A stretch of DNA of 58,007 nt from contig NMRA01000127.1 in the NCBI GenBank assembly GCA_002633005.1, positions 188,001 through 246,007 on the forward strand, read 5' to 3'. The notes below the pieces were generated by a model. The model was not told the DNA's origin, did no database searches, and was given only the letters and a program-made list of their open reading frames with translations. Made by a program: the position numbers and the translations under genes. Below, one piece after another: positions 10,431-21,861 of the stretch. Each line of letters starts with the position of its first letter. Position 1 is the stretch's first letter. The stretch is from Phoronis australis. Its lineage: Eukaryota > Phoronida > Phoronidae.

Positions 10431-12699
10431 TTATTTTGATTTCCTGGGGATAAAGTGATGAGATTGGGAGTTATAAAATCATTCATGTCCTTTGTTTTGT
10501 ATCAATGGTCACATGAATGCGTCTAATTCTCATCAATTCATGTTATTGTCACTCTAATGACCCTCATTGCAAAGCAGGTGACTTTCTCCGTGATTGAAAG
10601 CAAAACAATGTCCAAGACTAGTTTCCAATAAAACAGTATACAAATCACAGGTTTCTTTTGATATCGGGACAAGCTGAACATAGACTATTTTAAAGACACG
10701 TCTCATTAAAACCACAAAGATTTGAATTTTAGCAACCGCCACCTAATGACTTCATGGAGAAATGTGTGTACAGAAAAAGAAACAATTGTTAAATAATTTA
10801 AAATAGTGAAACTAAAACCACAAACGCCAGTACTAAAATATACTTAAATATTCCCACATTTCGAGCAATGCGCTCTTTGTCAAGGGTGTGCTACAGACTG
10901 CTGAGTACATGTAGATGAATTTAAAATAAAATGGCACAGGAGACCACATAGCGACATACAATAGTCAATTTGCTGTTATAAAGAAAACACTGCAACTGAA
11001 AGCTTAAAAACAAATGTGAACATACAAAACCCCAATAATTTCAAATATAATGCAATTATTATTTGATAGTGAAATATTCAAATATTAAAAACTGTTCCTT
11101 GTTTCATTTGGGCAACAATGAAATTTGCATAACGAGACTTTTGCGATATTGTAATTGTAACTCGTTCTGGGATGGTTTCCGGTACATTGATATGGGAAGA
11201 CCCAGGGTAGTTTATAAATTAGTACTTCATTTGCATATTCACAATTTAATGAGAATATGTATCTTTAAAGTATGTAGTTCAACTTGTTTGTACCAAAATG
11301 CAACTTGACGTGCTTCTTTTCTTTGAATTGCATATTTAATACTAAGTACTAAAATACACTACACCCATTTAAGTGCATGACTTGACTTTAAGTGAAGCAT
11401 GCTAGCACATGAATATGCCTTTAGGATGAAAGGACCTTAAAGAAAGTTTTTATTGAAAAAGTACAATGTTCTCAATGGATGAACTTTCAGTTTTAGTTGT
11501 ACAGTACTAGTTCAGTGTTGTTCTTGTGATTTCCTAACTTCTGTTTTTCTATCTAGGCGTGGCATCCTTCTTCAAGTACAGCAGAAGTGCAGAGACTGAG
11601 GTAATTTACTGTACATGTACCTGCACCGTTCCTTCTTGTCATTTCTGAGCAAGCTGGGTAGTTCCATAGGACAAGAGTTCGTTGGTAACCATAGACACAA
11701 AATCGTAAAGGTGAGCATATGACAGTTTTAAAATAGGAGACTAAATCATGCCGCAATTCAACCTTTCACAACTATGTCTCGAAAACCATGCGTCTGGGAG
11801 CTTACTTCGATCTATCATACGTCATAAGCACGTGATAACCTGCAGCTCTGGCAAGATTCACAATCTCGCCACTAAACCACGCGTGTGATTACCTGCTGCT
11901 TACCATTCTATCATGGTCGGACAAGGAATGATCCCGATTGAAAGTTAAGCCAGCCAATCACAGCAATCCACACGTGCGTCACATACTGGCGAGATTGTGA
12001 ACCTAGCCAGACTTCTAATGCATCGATTTCTTGACTTCCGGTACGTCTGTGTTACTGTAATGACTTACGTACTACTCCCCTCTGTACCAATGGTGTATGT
12101 AAAGGCATGTACAGATCGAAATAAGCCGCCGTGTTGAAAACTATGATGTCATGTTGACTAATGTTCATGCAGCAAGCCACAACTCACAATCCAACGGCTC
12201 GGGAACTAAAATACGGAAATCAAATTCGACTGTTGAACAGTTGGCAAATGTTTTGACTAATTGTGCAAAAACCCAGACTCATTGTACGTGTGCCATCTAT
12301 TATATAAGTACATGTTCAAATAACGTTAAATTGGATTAGTTTTCTCTCTCGGGTCCTTGTTTGGTGAGCGCTGATTCCCTTATTTTTCGATGTGTCGATT
12401 TAATGTACATCTTTATGAGAATTACTTCGGATATTGTAGGATATGTACTGGTTATACTGACCCCACGTTACTGTATATGTTTATAGCTGGTGAGGTGCAA
12501 CCAGGTGCGTCAGTTCCAGAAAAAAAAGACACTATCATATGGTCTTGACACTGAAATCAACATGACGAATTTAAAGACTGAGTGGCAATGCCTGGCAATC
12601 TTGGACCAGTGATCTGCTACAGGAAAGATGAGTGGCGAACCTCGAAACAAGGCTGCCATCCCAGCAGAAACAAACCTACCTTCAACACTCCGGTGAGGA
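10431..12699. other. Intergenic DNA, no gene recognised
   Basis: AT-rich DNA with only short chance frames. One MITE end at about 11060-11264 is listed separately. The stretch has no counterpart in unit 1, where the equivalent interval (23960-38300) holds different accessory sequence. Confidence 0.4.
11060..11264 (-). mobile_element. TTAA-type MITE end, inverted copy
   Basis: The right edge reads CAATTTAATGAGAATATGTATCT followed by TTAA at 11265-11268, with 20 or fewer bases quoted at a time elsewhere. It is the reverse complement of the left end of the MITE at 15453, including the TGAATATGCAAATGAAG stretch. An internal TTTGATAGTGAAA block is also shared. The other terminus could not be found, so this copy is probably truncated. 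Confidence 0.5.
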
Positions 12700-13305
12700 A
12701 GATGCTGCCATCGCTCAAGCAATTTGTCTTGACAAAGTGCACACCAGGTTATATGTGGAAATGATCGATTCCCGTCGTCCCATCATGCTTGTGGTCATAG
12801 TTGTGTGAAATTTGATCGAGTTTCAAAGCTAAAATTAGCTGAACTGAATGAAATCTGCGAACACTCTGACATTGAAATTGCCCGTTGCAGTTCAAAAAAG
12901 AAGAAACTGTTGGCCCTTTATCTGTGTTTTTAAAGAACTGTTCTTTTCGAGGGGGTTACATCATTATGCTTCCTCGTATTTATTTGCTGTTGTATTACAC
13001 ATCATCCCTGTCTATAAGCTGATGTATCTCTAAAACCTCTATTTGGAAATTCGTAAAATTTTGGAGATGTGTATCTATTGTAAATGGAATAGCCTTAGCA
13101 AATTTTAAATGGTCCGACTACTGGTGCGCTCCGTAGTTGGGATTTCAGTTTTTTGTGAATGCTTTTGTATCTTCGTAGTTTTTTGACAGGTGTCCATGAA
13201 ATTCCACAGTAGGCATCAACTGTAAGGTGTTCCACCTGGTGTCCGTTTTTACTTTTTCCGAGACTGTTTTGTGGCGTCCGTCATTCTGTTAGCCAAAACG
13301 CACTA

Positions 13306-14109
13306 GAGTTCGTATTCGAAGAACCACCACCTTAAGAATAGCTTAAATAGACCTTGGTAAGGCTCATCTTAGGTAAGGTCACCTTACGCAGTCTGCTATT
13401 TTGAAAGTTTCATTAATCCTTTCCTTCATTAAGCTGCCCGTTAAGACTGTAAGGTGGAGCTCAAGGAAAACTCCCACTGTTTCGGGTGGACTGTAAGGTG
13501 GTCTTTGAGGTGAACCTCAGAAAACAATGGGGTGTCACAGCGTGAGATCTTTACTGGAGAGAGAATAAGTTGTGTAATGACTATAACTATTTGAGGTGAA
13601 TGGAGTGTAATACATGTCCAAGCGCAGTTGTCTAATGCAACTCAATATAGTTAGAACCATAATGGAAACAGCAATTCGAAAACGCAAGACCTATACTGAC
13701 GTCAGCTACTTGAAAAAGATAACTACTATTGATTTAAAATTGAATAGTTTAAAATTTGGGAAAAAGGACGAGGCGTGGAAAATAATATTAAAAGGATACA
13801 ACGCGCAAAAAAACGTCTCGCTAGGGTACCAGTACAATAGGCTGAACGGCAGCACCTTCACGGTTTATAGCTGCAATTGTGCTTAGATAATCTCCCATCT
13901 TCTCCGGTACCATGATCGAAAAGGAATGAAATTCCTTATCAAGGTTATCCTTAAGGATACCCCAGAGCAATCTTTAGTATTTAAGATACCCCTTTTTATA
14001 ATTTGACGTGTACCTTATGCAAAAAGTCTCTTACAAATGAGTCCTTAGGTTAAGGAAAGGAGTTTAAGGTTTATCTTACAGGATACTTAAGGATTATACT
14101 AAACGCGGC
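13306..14109. mobile_element. PIF/Harbinger-derived element, unit 0 copy
   Basis: About 805 bases, present at the matching place in unit 1 (38519-39323). The right end, reverse complemented, begins GGCCGCGTTTAGTATAATCC. The left end in unit 1 begins GGGCTGTATTCCAAGGACC. Both resemble Harbinger termini. Subterminal CCTTAAG/TAAGGT motifs recur in both orientations. Inside, a frame at 13614-13886 contains LKFGKKDEAWKIILKGYNAQ, which resembles the KKDEAW..I...NA block of the Myb/SANT-like proteins encoded by PIF/Harbinger elements. Family assignment is inference from these two weak signals together. Confidence 0.5.
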
Positions 14110-14311
14110 CTGCAAGCAGGTAGTTCTGGAGATCGACATGCTAGACTAATAACCGTCCTAGACTTCACGTAGGTAATGCACAGCTGAACTAAAGCCAGGA
14201 CAAAGCTAAAAGTCCGTCTTCACAAACCAGGGATGGACACCCACGACAGCATTCAAAGCCGTGACCAGAGTCATTAGACTAACATTCAAGCTCACCATGA
14301 TGAAAACAACA

Positions 14312-14314
<3 letters not shown>

Positions 14315-14357
<43 letters not shown>
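14315..14357. repeat. (CA)n microsatellite
   Basis: About 21 CA units with one interruption near the right end. The orthologous position in unit 1 (39519-39574) carries a longer and more interrupted CA/CG tract. Confidence 0.95.
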
Positions 14358-14362
<5 letters not shown>

Positions 14363-15162
14363 AAACAGTTACACGCCTTGGACGTTAAGGTGTCTCTTAG
14401 ATTACTTAAATCAGTTCTTGGCCACAGTAAGCGCTTCGATCGTCCGGCTCTTAGATTACGACCCTAATGATTATGAAAATATGTATATGTTTTCCCACTC
14501 AAAAGAGGACGTGATACTGATTTTTGGTTGTCTCCGACTACTCTGTCACCTCCTAATGGCAGTTTCTTTTTTCATGAAGCCCTTGCATTTTTTAATTTTG
14601 CCAATATATTTCTTTGAAATTGGCAATAAAGTTCGATGACTTTTGAACACATCTAACTACTACTCTGTTCCCTTAATTGTTGCAGTTTTATTTTTTACAC
14701 TGTGTTATGTATCTTTGAAGTTCCTTGACGTATTTTGATGAATTTTTCCGAACAGTCTTGCTACGTACATGTATGTAACTGTTGACAGCTGGTAACAGAA
14801 ATGACGATGTAGATCACGTAATTCTTTATTTTGTACATTTCCGCATAATGTGGGCTGCAGGCAAGCTGTACAAGAAAACAAATGTTCTAAAGGTAAAGTA
14901 ACATTTCAGAGGCATCCTTGCAAAAAATAGCTGAGTACCACTCTAGCAAAATTGTAATACTAAAGGTGTCGGTTCCTACATGTTCTTATACGGTGCTGTA
15001 ATACTAATTTTACGCAAGTGCACAATTTTACAAAAAGCGGTAAATTTTCAAAACAAAAAATATGCCAGTTATAAATCATTCCACTAAGATATACAAATAA
15101 TCTATATGTCAAAAAATCTGTGATATGTCTTGTACCCAGGTTTTACTGAAATGCTCTTGCAG

Positions 15163-15404
15163 TCATTCTTTAGATTTGACCAACCGCCATTATGTCTGAA
15201 GCGAGTTGTTGTTTGTTTTGATGTTCTTGTTCGTATCGAAAATAGATTCCCATCACGGTATGGAATATTGAGACCAGACTTATGAGAGTAAAAAGTCTAC
15301 TTCGATCCTTGATTATAGCATACTAAATAACACGAAAGACAACATTAAATCCAGACGTAAAACAAAAATATGAATCTAGTCATACAAATGTTCTGCAAGT
15401 CATA
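15163..15404. repeat. Block nearly identical between units
   Basis: Hand comparison with 41284-41525 shows about 4 differences in 242 bases, and the last about 116 bases are identical. Neighbouring DNA differs at roughly one base in ten plus indels. Related, more diverged sequence (GATGTTCTTGTT..., AATATTG.GAGACCA) occurs at about 1050-1150 and 45130-45220, so the block also belongs to a repeat family. Confidence 0.7.
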
Positions 15405-15452
15405 GGATGAAATGTAGCTGCTACTAATCGCCATAAGCGTTGACACATTTAA

Positions 15453-15801
15453 AGGCGATATGTCTCATTAAATTGTGAATATGCAAATGAAGCTCTAGAT
15501 TATAAAAAATCCTGGTCGTCCAGTGTGTCGGACACCATTCGAGAACCAGTTACCATTACAATCACGCGAAAGACTCCTTTTAGGAGACCACTTTTATGTA
15601 AATGAGTATGGTAATAGTTCATCGTTACCCTAATGACACAACGCACAGATTTTATCATTTGCTTCTTTCACTATCAAATATCGTTTGCGTAATTTATTTA
15701 CAAATTGTTCCCTTCCTGGTTATTTGCAGTTCTCCAGCAAGTTACTAGGTGGCGTGTGATTCAAATTTAAATATTCAGGATTTTAATGAGACATATCATC
15801 T
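15453..15801. mobile_element. TTAA-flanked MITE, unit 0 copy
   Basis: Flanked by TTAA at 15449-15452 and 15802-15805. Terminal inverted repeats of 35 or more bases: the left begins AGGCGATATGTCTCATTAAA and the right, reverse complemented, begins AGATGATATGTCTCATTAAA. 349 bases with no coding capacity. The same insertion in unit 1 is at 41565-42004. A TTAA target is typical of piggyBac-type elements, but the termini lack the usual CCC start. Confidence 0.75.
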
Positions 15802-16249
15802 TTAATCCTGGCGCTGATTCAGGGAAGAATCTAGGGGCTCTCATGTCGGACCTTTTGAACGCAATCATGGATCTGTGGCTGTAAACAATTGACTGCGATA
15901 TTAAACAACACAGCAAATTGTTTAATACAACCCAAATTGAAATGATTTTGTAACTAGGATTACCTTGTTATTATGATACAGTGATAATTTCCACGAGCAA
16001 CACGCAATTTACTTAACACAACCTGAAAATAAAAAATGTACAGGATTTTGTAACTAGCTTTACCTTTTTACTATGATACAATGATAATTTCCAAGAGCAA
16101 CCTATTTCAAACTAATTTCCTTAGATAAAACTAAAACTAGTGTTTAATACTCGGATAGCAGTTAAACAAAAAGTATTCTGCAGAGTCGACAAGTGACGGT
16201 TCCAATCTTGAAAAGTTTTGAAGAGGGTTCAGCGTCAAATCAGGCAAGC

Positions 16250-17653
16250 TCACTTTACCGATACAACGTCGAGCTCGAAATTATTTGAACCAATATGTGT
16301 ACTTTCTTCAGATGCTGAAATCGTCGTGGTCTTAGAGACTCTAGAGAACGCTGCTGTAGATGTCTTTCGGCAACATGGCCACATGCTCACAAAATCTCTT
16401 CGAAACGTCTCTCCACTTACAGAGTATAGAAGAAAATTGATGCTGTGGTTTATATCAATAAAGAAATATGCCATTTTATTGAACAAGAGGTATTGGGCGT
16501 AACTGTACAATGTCGGGTCTCCCATGTAATCCCAAAAATTTTCGGCTATCATTAGTGCTGCATACGGAGACATGAGGAACGTGAAAGAAACCGATATTGT
16601 TAACAACATTCTGGTAATCTGGTTCTGTAGTTTCCTTGCCTCGAGGTCCATTTCGCTGTTGTTCGTCATTCCCACTCTTTTACGAGCAGCAGCTGACGTC
16701 AGCGATATTATGATTCCGTTAAGAACGCACAGCATTATCAAGGGAATGAAAACGTAAACAGTAGAATCCACCCACCTGTAAGCTGCCATGAACTGTTTGT
16801 CTGATGGATACCACCTACACGTCCAAGCACTAACTGCGGTGTAAACAGCATGGACGAAAAGGAAGTAGTGGAAATTTAAGATAATAGAAAGAATCGACAG
16901 AGAAATTGTAACAATGACCGCATTTTTAACAGTACAAATGGATGAAGCTTTAAGTGGAAAAGCCACAACGATGCAGCGTTCGCACGTCATAGCCAAAACC
17001 GTCCACACCGACATGTAAGCAGCAAAGGATATGATGAAGTTGTTGATTCGACAACCAGCTTCATTGATGAACCAAGTCTGGTCATATTGGTCCATCGTCA
17101 AACCAAGTGTCTTCGACATCATGAATGTTGTATCAAAGATGGCCAGCATAGCCATATAAAAACATGACGAGTTTTTACGAATTCGTTTGCGCATAACCAA
17201 GAAGGACAAAAGATTTCCTAGAAAGGCTAAGGCTGGGAGAAAATAGTCTTTGAAGTTCTGCAAGTTGAACGCGACCCAGTAGAGATCGTAAGAGGATAAC
17301 AATGCCCTGGTGTGGTCGTCTCGATCAAAAGAGGCATTTATTGTTTCGTTAGTGCAGTTTAGGGCGGTGCCGTTAAAGAAATCGAATGACCACTGGTTCA
17401 TTGTGGAATTCACATCAGACAAATTCTGCATGGAGTTACTGTACTCTGAACCATTGAAAACTGTCACATGTTGAAAATCCCGAGTCGTGGAGGTCAGTAG
17501 AAAGAACTCTGTTGTTTGAATCCCGTTGTCAGTTGTCGTTTCAAAGATTGCACCTGTGTTACTTTCCGCTATAGTTGACCATGGTGTAACGCTGTGGTTG
17601 TTCGTTTGGTTTTGGGTTGCCATTTCTCGAGTGGGTGTTGCGTTTTCGGCCAT
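16250..17653 (-). CDS. Rhodopsin-class (class A) GPCR, copy 1
   Basis: A 467-residue uninterrupted frame. The extracellular N-terminus of about 130 residues has nine N-glycosylation sequons (N4, N15, N19, N67, N77, N82, N94, N99 or N102, N106) and no obvious signal peptide. TM1 about 136-154 has GN at 146-147; TM2 about 165-187 has LAIFD. C201 and C279 would form the TM3-ECL2 disulphide. TM3 ends in ERC (225-227) in place of DRY. TM5 about 296-317; TM6 about 346-370 has P363; TM7 ends NFLLY (406-410) in place of NPxxY. A dicysteine at 427-428 could be palmitoylated. The topology suggests an invertebrate neuropeptide (FMRFamide-receptor-like) receptor; the ligand is unknown. An upstream splice acceptor implies a non-coding 5' exon. 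The chosen ATG matches the start in copy 2. Confidence 0.9.
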   Translation of the reverse strand: MAENATPTREMATQNQTNNHSVTPWSTIAESNTGAIFETTTDNGIQTTEFFLLTSTTRDFQHVTVFNGSEYSNSMQNLSDVNSTMNQWSFDFFNGTALNCTNETINASFDRDDHTRALLSSYDLYWVAFNLQNFKDYFLPALAFLGNLLSFLVMRKRIRKNSSCFYMAMLAIFDTTFMMSKTLGLTMDQYDQTWFINEAGCRINNFIISFAAYMSVWTVLAMTCERCIVVAFPLKASSICTVKNAVIVTISLSILSIILNFHYFLFVHAVYTAVSAWTCRWYPSDKQFMAAYRWVDSTVYVFIPLIMLCVLNGIIISLTSAAARKRVGMTNNSEMDLEARKLQNQITRMLLTISVSFTFLMSPYAALMIAENFWDYMGDPTLYSYAQYLLFNKMAYFFIDINHSINFLLYSVSGETFRRDFVSMWPCCRKTSTAAFSRVSKTTTISASEESTHIGSNNFELDVVSVK

Positions 17654-17980
17654 TGTTCTCTTCCCTTAGCTAAAACAACAGAATAAAAATCAGAAATTTT
17701 GGTTGAGGTTTCAAGGGTATATAGTAATGTAGCAAAAGATGGTGAAATCAGTAGACAGTGTGCATTACAAGTCGTCTAGTCGGTAGTCATCCTATCAGGA
17801 TCCCGAGTAGCCTTATTCCAGTCACAACTTTGGAAAGTCACGTGAATTGACTGGCCCGTTAGGTGTCGTTAACTTCACATTTAAAAAAGCTCTAGAGATT
17901 ACATGAAACACCTATTTTTCTTATTTTGCTTTTATTTTTACAAGAGCAGTATAATACAATCACAAGTCCACAGACTTTAA
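17654..17980. other. 5' flank of GPCR1 (unit 1 start)
   Basis: Matches 1-311 with about 5-7% substitutions. It ends in TTAA at 17977-17980, the target of the large insertion that follows. Homology to unit 0 resumes at 19749. Confidence 0.8.
17670..17691 (-). promoter_or_regulatory. Conserved splice acceptor upstream of GPCR1
   Basis: Read on the minus strand, a T-rich tract, TTTTTATTCTGTTGTTTTAG, ends at the boundary between 17670 and 17669. The exon then continues CTAAGGGAAGAGAACA to the ATG. The tract and AG are retained in front of GPCR2 and at window bases 8-29, which supports a real acceptor joining a 5' untranslated exon to the single coding exon. Confidence 0.65.
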
Positions 17981-19748
17981 AGTAGAATGCCAACCGATTT
18001 AATTAGTTTTTTTACCATCTTAGTCGGTCTATATCCACATCGCATCTTATACGGTCGACCTCACCTTGCCGAGAGGTGTCGCGTTAAGCTGTGAGGAAGG
18101 TGAGAAAAGACGCAACATCAGTGATTCATCTGCAGTGTGCCATGCTGCTATATTGCGGTGCATCGTTCCCGCTTGTTCGAACTATGAAGCTGCGAATAAA
18201 TCGAGAATATCGTTTTTCTGACTCCCTCGGGAGCCCGAAATGCTTAGGAAGTGGCTCGCGGTAGTGAAGAATGAAAAGTTAATAGCAGGTATGAGGTCGT
18301 CAAACATCTCCGTGTCTGTGGCCGGTATTTCGTCTACAGTGATTTCTCTGACGAATTCTGGCATACCAAAGAGCTATCCGTACGTTCGTAGCCGGTGCAT
18401 GTTCACGGCGCCTCTTTAGTAATTCTTAATCGGTGTATTCCGGTTCGAAATGATAGCCTGTGAAACCTAACGATCCGACCTGTGAAGTTTTCGTCGGATG
18501 AGCTCTCGCGGACTAAGTCGGGATTGGCACCGAGCGAGTTGACATGTAGACGTTTTTTATTCTGGGTTTTGTTTCAAAATAAATTATTCTCACCCTACGC
18601 AATGCTTATATCATGGGCGGCGCGCCATAGGAGGCTCGGGGAGGGGACTGTGGCCCCCATTTTTTTCATTGCTACGCCGCACATGGTCTATAGGCGGTGC
18701 ATCACAGGGGTGGGCGAGGCGAGTTTAGGCCCCCACTTTTTTCAGTGCTGCACCACCCATGTATATAAAAGTGGAACATTAGATGCAATTTGTGTTGTCT
18801 TTGGAGTATTCGTGAGTGCAAATGCTTTGAGAAGCCTGCAATGAATAAACCACTGCGTCACCGGCTTTAGATGTAATAATGGTAATTGTCCGGGCACCGA
18901 GGCCGTATGAGCGAATGCTAATTCAGAGCTTGATGACAGAAAGCTGTTGAGAAACAATAACTCGATTATATATGCCATGGTCACATGTTAGGGGAATCTT
19001 AATTTAGATATACAAATACATCATTCAAATCATTTTCACTGTACAACCTTTGCCCTGACGGTTCTGTGGTAGGGGAACCTGACTTTCAGATTTTCAGTTT
19101 CGTGGTTAATTCACCTAAATAATTATGTGCACATTTTTTGGCTGACTATTATAATCTTTTCATGACTGGAGATTTAGTTTCAAACTTAAGCTGGTTTATA
19201 TCTGTGATGTCCAGTCCCGACGGCGCGACGCCGGGCCTGATGGGGTTCCGAGCCACTGGCGGAGAGTAACAATCGTTTTGTGTGTTTAGAATTGAAAAAA
19301 TAGCAAGTCTACAAGTACAACACACAGCTATGTTCCCATGTCTGCATTTCAGGGAAGAATGATTCGAATTTCTCACCAAACAGACCCACTGAAACTTCCA
19401 CAATCGACCATGGTAGTTGGCCTACCGATACGTTCAAATACCTGTAAATCCGTAACAATGAAATAAAACAACAAGCTTATTGAAGAACTCGAAGTATTTG
19501 CAAGGGGTTTACATCGAATTTTGATGATTTATTGGCGTAAAACGATGAATTCATGCGAAAAGTTGACATCAAAGAACGTGTTGTGAACGACTGAACAGAT
19601 GTGTTCGAACCGATTACGTCATTGGTTAATTTCAACACCTCCGTCTGCCGTTAGGTGTCAGGTAAAATCACTGAATTTGCTGTTATCGAATGGAACTACT
19701 CGATATAAAATGAAACAAAATAGGTTGTTTTTTGGGTAGCATTCTCAT
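17981..19748. mobile_element. 1.77-kb TTAA-flanked insertion
   Basis: Unit 0 shows the empty site: CAGACTTTAAGACATGG at about 307-325. Here the site is split with TTAA (or TTTAA) duplicated at 17977-17980 and 19749-19752. Ends are AGTAGAATGCCAACC and, reverse complemented, ATGAGAATGCTACCC, matching at 11 of 15 positions. No transposase motif is visible in the interior, so it appears non-autonomous or decayed. A family B dimeric MITE is nested at 18612. Open frames at 18182-18364 and 19149-19403 have no recognisable domains. Confidence 0.8.
18612..18761. mobile_element. Dimeric MITE, family B, nested copy
   Basis: Left end CATGGGCGGCGCGCC and right end TGCTGCACCACCCATG. It has the same two-half-unit organisation as the copy at 4242. 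It lies within the TTAA insertion, so it is either younger than that element or was carried by it. Confidence 0.6.
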
Positions 19749-19752
19749 TTAA

Positions 19753-20444
19753 GACATGGTACATATTAGTACTGCACATTTACTAAGAAATAACACGAGC
19801 ATAGTATACACATTCTTGCTGCAATGACAAGGAAACTATTTCCTCACCGTTTTTTGAACAATGGATGCGGATGGCGTATTGGTACCATCCACGATTTTCA
19901 TTTGACTTGAATTCAACAACCTTGTGTGAACAAAATTGCTAAAGGAACCCATTCCAAGTCAAAGCCCCATGGGTAGATGGGCGATTTGCTCTATGCATTG
20001 TGTAAGATGAGGAGGAACATGGTGATGACCGAGGGGAGAATGGTGAAATTGGGGGATAAATAGGGAGGGGAGATTTTCTTTCCTCTCTAGTTTGGTAAAG
20101 ACACCTTTCCCTCCAACTGTGCGGTGGCCCTGGTACCAGAAGTGAAGATCAATCATTGTTGTCTTTCACATTGTCGTTCTAAATTATATTTAAGTAGTGA
20201 GTACATCTCATTTCTAACCCCAGTGTAAATCAAGTCTGTCAAAACCCAGCTTTTGATTTTGGCCATATAGTGTACTAAACTCTGTTTGATCCGCACGTAG
20301 AAGGTGTACGACTGAGGGGCGAATTCATTTATTTATTGCAACTGTGATGCGCTTTTAATTAATTTTCTAAACCATTATAATTGTAAAATGGGAACTTAAT
20401 ACCAAATTTCTGTCATGATTTCATTCTCTTTTCATGAAACAAAA
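19753..20444. other. Unit 1 flank continuing after the insertion
   Basis: Matches unit 0 bases 312-942 and then 2804-2904. The roughly 1.86 kb of unit 0 between these blocks is absent. Because unit 2 shares part of it (around 1021-1160), unit 1 probably lost some sequence there as well as lacking the Harbinger-like insertion. No gene recognised. Confidence 0.6.
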
Positions 20445-20699
20445 CAGAGGCGAATCTACGGGGGGGGTTCAAGGGGTTCAAGCCTCTCTCCCCTCAGGAT
20501 TGAATCAAACATAAAAGTTAAACAAAATGTCGCCAGGAAAACGAACTCAGGTACTAAAAACGAAAAACAAAAAAATGTTACACAGGTGGAGGAAAACACC
20601 TTCCCCACCTTCCCTCCGCTCAGCTCTACGCGCCTCGGATTCACGCAAATCCTAACCCCCCCCCCCCCCCTTCTTACTGGAAACGAAGATCTGTCACTG
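20445..20699. mobile_element. hAT-type MITE, family A, unit 1 copy
   Basis: Ends CAGAGGCGAATCTAC and, reverse complemented, CAGTGACAGATCTTC. Same insertion as 2905-3134. A run of 15 or more C lies near the right end, in the interval 20654-20670. Confidence 0.6.
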
Positions 20700-21861
20700 C
20701 AGATCTCCCAGCGCGGTTGCATAAAGGTTCCTGCGTTAAATAGCAAACATACATCCCACAACATAATTCATAGAGACTTTGAATTACAACAAAAGTACGA
20801 GAATTCTATGAAATAAATGAACAGGTCTTTTACTCAGTCACACCAAACAAGTAACAACCAAGCATAGACTTTATATCTTTATAATTTTGTAAGTACAAAG
20901 ACGCATTATTGGGAGTATTTAAAAAATATTATTAAATAAACCGGAATATGAACAGGAATTCTCGAATTTAATTCGGATAAAAATTATCAGAAAATGCATT
21001 CCTTGGGAAAAATAACAAAAAATAAGTTGTGTGAAGTTGTAAAACAACACTAGGATCCAAGTTAGTGGCTTACCTGCTTACTTTACATAGGAAGCAAGAG
21101 ATTGGTTTATAGATAGAGTACCCCTGCAATTAGATGCCTGACACGTAGTTGGAGCCGTCCCGTCTTTAAGTGTCAACAGATCGTTCCAAACTTATGTGAA
21201 GGGGTCGAAAGCATACGTTTGATAATATCGCTGTATTTGTTTTATTTATTGTTGCAGTTTGGGTTAGATATTGCTTCGACGACTATGTGAAATATTTGTA
21301 TCAACATTAAAAAACAGACAAAGTGAAATAATCAAATGCAAGCCCTCCACCCCTTCATGCGGGTTTGGAATTATCTAGTGTCGGGGAAACTGACGTTAGG
21401 TGCCACGAAGATGATTGTAAAAAGCGTAACGAAAGTACTGAACCTAAATCGTATTGCATTTTAGAAATATATTTGGGAGTCCCCATGCGGATGAGACCAG
21501 AGGACATTTGAAAACAGACAATGTTGAAAGGGTCGAGATAATTAAGTCAGGATCTCGAGATCCTGAGATAATTGAAGAAGAAACGTTCCATGTCATCTTT
21601 GGGCCACCGTAGGTGGGCGACCACGTCAATTTTACAAGCTACAGACAACTATTGCGAAATACCAAGTCAAAAAAATATTTAACGTTTCTAGCATGAATCT
21701 TTCTATTCAGATTTTCTGGTCAAAACACAGTGCCACCTGGTGTTGGGTTCCATGACTACACTAGCTTGTCGTGGTGCAGTTGCCTGGCTGCAGATTATGA
21801 GTTACATACATGCCCCGTGATTTCTTTTTAGCAATGTCAGCTGAAGTGGATAATTGTTCTG
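20700..21861. other. Unit 1 non-coding flank
   Basis: Aligns with 3135-4241 of unit 0. A matching open frame of 61 residues occurs in both units (3824-4009 and 21444-21629, minus strand) with largely similar sequence. It has no recognisable domain, and the nearby sequence around the palindrome GGATCTCGAGATCC recurs at 41045-41060, so I read it as a repeat rather than a gene. Confidence 0.4.

Larger units (their letters stand above)
14640..16249. other. 3' flank of GPCR1
   Basis: Non-coding DNA on the 3' side of GPCR1, paired with 39895-42321 in unit 1. It contains the near-identical block at 15163-15404 and the TTAA MITE at 15453-15801. No open frame is conserved between the two units here. 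Confidence 0.5.

Noticed and set aside
10184-10486. 100-residue minus-strand frame
   Set aside because: Overlaps competing plus-strand frames, with no motif and no conservation in another unit.
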